From contig WHSM01000004.1 of NCBI GenBank assembly GCA_009380105.1, positions 1 through 37,932 of the forward strand: DNA of 37,932 bases, in the 5' to 3' direction. The notes under the pieces are model-generated. The model ran no database searches and had not been told where the DNA came from. It saw only the letters and a program-made list of their open reading frames with translations. Shown piece after piece: positions 36,549 through 37,932 of this stretch; position 1 is the first letter of the stretch; every line of letters begins with the position of its first letter. The position numbers were made by a program, and so were the translations under genes. Source of the DNA: Micromonosporaceae bacterium (lineage in GTDB: Bacteria; Actinomycetota; Actinomycetes; Mycobacteriales; Micromonosporaceae).

Positions 36549-37932
36549 ATGGACCGCCGGATCCTGATCACGGGTGGCCGGATTGCCGACGGGCTCGGCG
36601 GCGAGCCCCGGTCCGGGGACGTCCTGGTGGTCGGAGAACGGATCGCCGCGGTCGCGCCGCCCGGGCGGCTCGGCGCGGCGGGCGCGTCGCTGCTGGACGC
36701 GACCGGCCTGGTGGTCGCGCCCGGCTTCATCGACGTCCACTCCCACGCCGACAACGCCCCGTTGCTGCCCGCCGACGACGTCGGCAAGATCCTGCAGGGC
36801 GTCACCACCGAGGTGGTCGGGAACTGCGGCTTCAGCCTCGCGCCGGCCGCCGACGAGCACCGCCGGGCGCTCGACGAGCACCTGGCCCAGCTGTTCCCAC
36901 CGGTGAAGGTTCGAGCCGCCAGGAGCGGAAAAGACGCAGCCGCGTGGCGGGACTTCGGGGAGTTCCTGCGGGTCTGCGACGCGGCGGGGCACGTCACCAA
37001 CTACTGCCCCCTGGTCGGCCACGGCACGCTGCGGATCGCCGCGTTCGGAGTGGCGGACCGCCCCGCCAGCGTCGCGGAGCTACGCCTGATGGTCCGGCTG
37101 CTCGACGAGGCGCTCGAGGCCGGGGCGTTCGGCCTGTCCAGCGGCCTGATCTACCCACCCGGCCGGTACGCCGGCGCCGACGAACTCGCCCGGCTGGCGG
37201 CCCGACTCGGCCCACGCCGGATCTACGCGACCCACATGCGCTCGGAAGGTCTCGGCCTGGCCGACGCCATCGACGAGGCGCTGACCATCGGCGACCGGGC
37301 CGGCTGCCGGGTCCAGATCTCGCACCTCAAGGCGATGGGCCGGCCCGCCTGGGGCGCCGTGGTTCCCGCGTTGCGCGCACTGGACGCGGCTCGGGCCAGG
37401 GGCTGCGCGGTGGGCCACGACGCCTACCCCTACACCGCTTCCTCCACGCTGCTCACCACGCTGCTGCCTCCGGAGCTGCTCACCGGCTCCCACACCGAGA
37501 TCCTCGACCGGCTGCGACGCCCCGACGCCGCGGCTCTGCTCGCCGACGCCATCGGCCACGGCCGCCCGGGCTGGGACAACCGGATCGGCTCCACGGGATG
37601 GCAGAGCGTCCGGATCGCCTCCTCGGCGAGTGGGCGCTTCGACGGCCTGACCCTCGCCGAGGTCGCCGCGACCCTAGAGGCGCCGCCGGCCGAGGCGCTC
37701 CGGCGCGTCCTCGTCACCGAAAGACTCCGCGTCACTGCCGTGACGTTCGGGATGAGCGAGGACGACGTGGCCGCCGTGCTCGCTCACCCCAGCACCATGA
37801 TCGGCAGTGACGGCGCCCCACCCGGCGTCTCCGGCAAGCCGCATCCTCGCGGCCACGGCGCCTTCCCCCGAATGCTCGGCCGCTACGTCCGGGATCGGCG
37901 GCTCGTGCCACTCGGCCCGGCGCTGCGGCGGA
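36549..37932 (+). CDS. N-acyl-D-amino-acid deacylase (D-aminoacylase family), partial
   Basis: The window holds 461 residues and the gene runs off the end; family members have about 490-540. The fold is an amidohydrolase barrel. Metal ligands known for D-aminoacylase are in place: H64 and H66 (DVHSHAD), C93 (GNCGFS), H229 (THMRSEG), H259 (ISHLKAMG) and D421 (GSDGAP). The bridging Cys instead of a carboxylated Lys is diagnostic of this subgroup. It releases D-amino acids from N-acyl forms in characterised enzymes. It follows the transporter operon by 24 bases and is probably cotranscribed, which suggests that the transporter imports acylated or D-amino-acid-containing peptides. Confidence 0.88.
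   Translation, partial: MDRRILITGGRIADGLGGEPRSGDVLVVGERIAAVAPPGRLGAAGASLLDATGLVVAPGFIDVHSHADNAPLLPADDVGKILQGVTTEVVGNCGFSLAPAADEHRRALDEHLAQLFPPVKVRAARSGKDAAAWRDFGEFLRVCDAAGHVTNYCPLVGHGTLRIAAFGVADRPASVAELRLMVRLLDEALEAGAFGLSSGLIYPPGRYAGADELARLAARLGPRRIYATHMRSEGLGLADAIDEALTIGDRAGCRVQISHLKAMGRPAWGAVVPALRALDAARARGCAVGHDAYPYTASSTLLTTLLPPELLTGSHTEILDRLRRPDAAALLADAIGHGRPGWDNRIGSTGWQSVRIASSASGRFDGLTLAEVAATLEAPPAEALRRVLVTERLRVTAVTFGMSEDDVAAVLAHPSTMIGSDGAPPGVSGKPHPRGHGAFPRMLGRYVRDRRLVPLGPALRR

Overview
The window comes from a GC-rich filamentous actinobacterium: codon third positions are almost all G or C, GTG starts are common, and it carries actinobacterial families such as DUF3043, TPR-tailed XRE regulators and a bacterial tricorn protease. 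I cannot place it to genus. I saw no rRNA, tRNA, CRISPR array, integrase or transposase.

Layout. (1) 20-3291: a tldD-tldE pair, then a convergent VOC-fold gene that abuts it stop codon to stop codon. (2) 3378-13460: an accessory region. It holds two paralogous XRE/TPR regulators, each with small Cys-rich neighbours and inverted-repeat operator candidates, an orphan antitoxin-like gene, a HerA-type ATPase, a RibD-like protein with reversed domain order, a complete VapBC toxin-antitoxin pair, an HAD phosphatase, and several gene remnants. (3) 13541-16867: a full-length tricorn-type protease. (4) 16956-26262: a six-gene operon on the minus strand, in transcription order GrpE-like, lidless Hsp70, a 635-aa protein of unknown function, a zinc-ribbon GTPase, a GAP1-type GTPase-associated protein, and a membrane-anchored zinc-ribbon GTPase. 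(5) 26469-29170: an actinobacterial PyrR/RibD-type reductase with DUF3043, then a divergent quinone oxidoreductase. (6) 29184-37932: an M20 peptidase, a complete Dpp/Opp-type ABC transporter operon and an N-acyl-D-amino-acid deacylase cut off by the window end.

The most exciting unit is region 4. A dedicated Hsp70/GrpE pair sits in one tightly packed operon with two dissimilar P-loop GTPases, one soluble and one membrane-bound, plus a GAP1-type partner. The parts resemble GTPase-centred systems that comparative genomics has proposed as prokaryotic conflict or stress modules. I know of no demonstrated function for this combination. A plausible reading, which is inference, is that the chaperone remodels or loads the GTPase complex at the membrane. 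A 32-bp near-perfect dyad upstream of the operon is the obvious place for its control.

The accessory region carries its own signals. GGTAC-N5-GTACC palindromes precede both the first XRE gene and the Cys-rich gene downstream of it, which suggests autoregulation of a small regulon. A 45-55 residue membrane-anchor module appears three times: at the C-terminus of the membrane GTPase, as most of a 77-aa open frame, and in frame just after the tricorn protease stop codon. Region 6 looks like an uptake and breakdown unit for peptides or N-acyl (possibly D-) amino acids.
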